Shown: positions 33,114 through 33,157 of the stretch, in pieces
Layout of the letters: the number at the start of each line of letters is the position of its first letter
How positions within the stretch are numbered: position 1 is the first letter of the stretch
Position numbers and translations under genes: made by a program
Origin: Sedimentibacter saalensis
Lineage (GTDB): Bacteria > Bacillota > Clostridia > Tissierellales > Sedimentibacteraceae
NCBI RefSeq assembly: GCF_007830175.1
Contig: NZ_VLKH01000006.1
Span: forward strand, 1-33,157
Length of the DNA: 33,157 nt
Reading direction: 5' to 3'
Notes under the pieces: model-generated
Seen by the model: only the letters and a program-made list of their open reading frames with translations
The model's database searches: none
What the model was told of the DNA's origin: nothing

Positions 33114-33157
33114 TATGGAGAAATAAAATTCTAAACAAGCTTAACATTTCGATACTC

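Overview
The window reads as a chromosome segment from an AT-rich, Gram-positive anaerobe, most likely a spore-forming member of the Clostridia/Tissierellia (Sedimentibacter-like; this is inferred, not proven). The grounds are strong AGGAGG-type ribosome sites, SLH cell-surface domains, DUF1659/DUF2922 small proteins, a short clostridial-type CstA, a cysteine-rich protein of the kind seen on spores, and the dnaE-pfkA-pyk gene order. There are about 24 protein genes. I found no rRNA, tRNA, CRISPR array or prophage. Gene functions rest on family motifs recognised by eye.

Layout. 1-301: the end of an IS3-type transposase. 505-2256: monocistronic cstA with its own promoter and terminator. 2286-2470: a GC-rich, hairpin-dense block. 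2502-8819: cardiolipin synthase, two overlapping half-size chromate-type transporters and dnaE, probably co-transcribed. 8830-9020: a REP-like palindrome split by a 130-bp MITE. 9112-13022: pfkA, pyk and an AI-2E family permease that seems to lack a normal start codon. 13197-14159 (minus): a cysteine-rich unknown. 14331-14852: cyclophilin. 14973-19132 (minus): sbcD-sbcC. 19164-19676: a tandem REP array. 19686-20321 (minus): LUD protein. 20572-21792: pepT. 21833-22104: a second REP array. 22147-25665 (minus): an orphan adenine methyltransferase followed by an SLH protein. 25769-27681: DUF1659, DUF2922 and dsdA. 27842-29098: a histidyl-tRNA synthetase. 29242-30127 (minus): two nucleoside-recognition (Gate) half proteins. 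30333-32317: a secreted GH26-like protein and a membrane-anchored DUF3221-like protein. 32518-33113: a RAYT transposase gene inside an inverted pair of REP palindromes.

The main unifying observation is the last one. A REP-associated tyrosine transposase (HUH motif H78-I-H80) at the right end sits exactly where the linker lies in the paired palindromes scattered through the rest of the window. Each palindrome has a GTAG foot, an 8-bp stem and a short loop, and the stems differ between copies by compensatory changes. GTAG is the foot sequence known for REP elements served by RAYTs in Gammaproteobacteria. The window therefore appears to hold a clostridial 'REPtron' together with its dispersed products: single pairs, two tandem arrays, and one copy later split by a MITE that left an 8-bp target duplication.

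A second, unrelated 76-bp palindrome (three full copies and one half copy) carries TGTCAT...ATGACA ends. One copy lies inside the MITE and two lie between the arms of terminators separating convergent genes.
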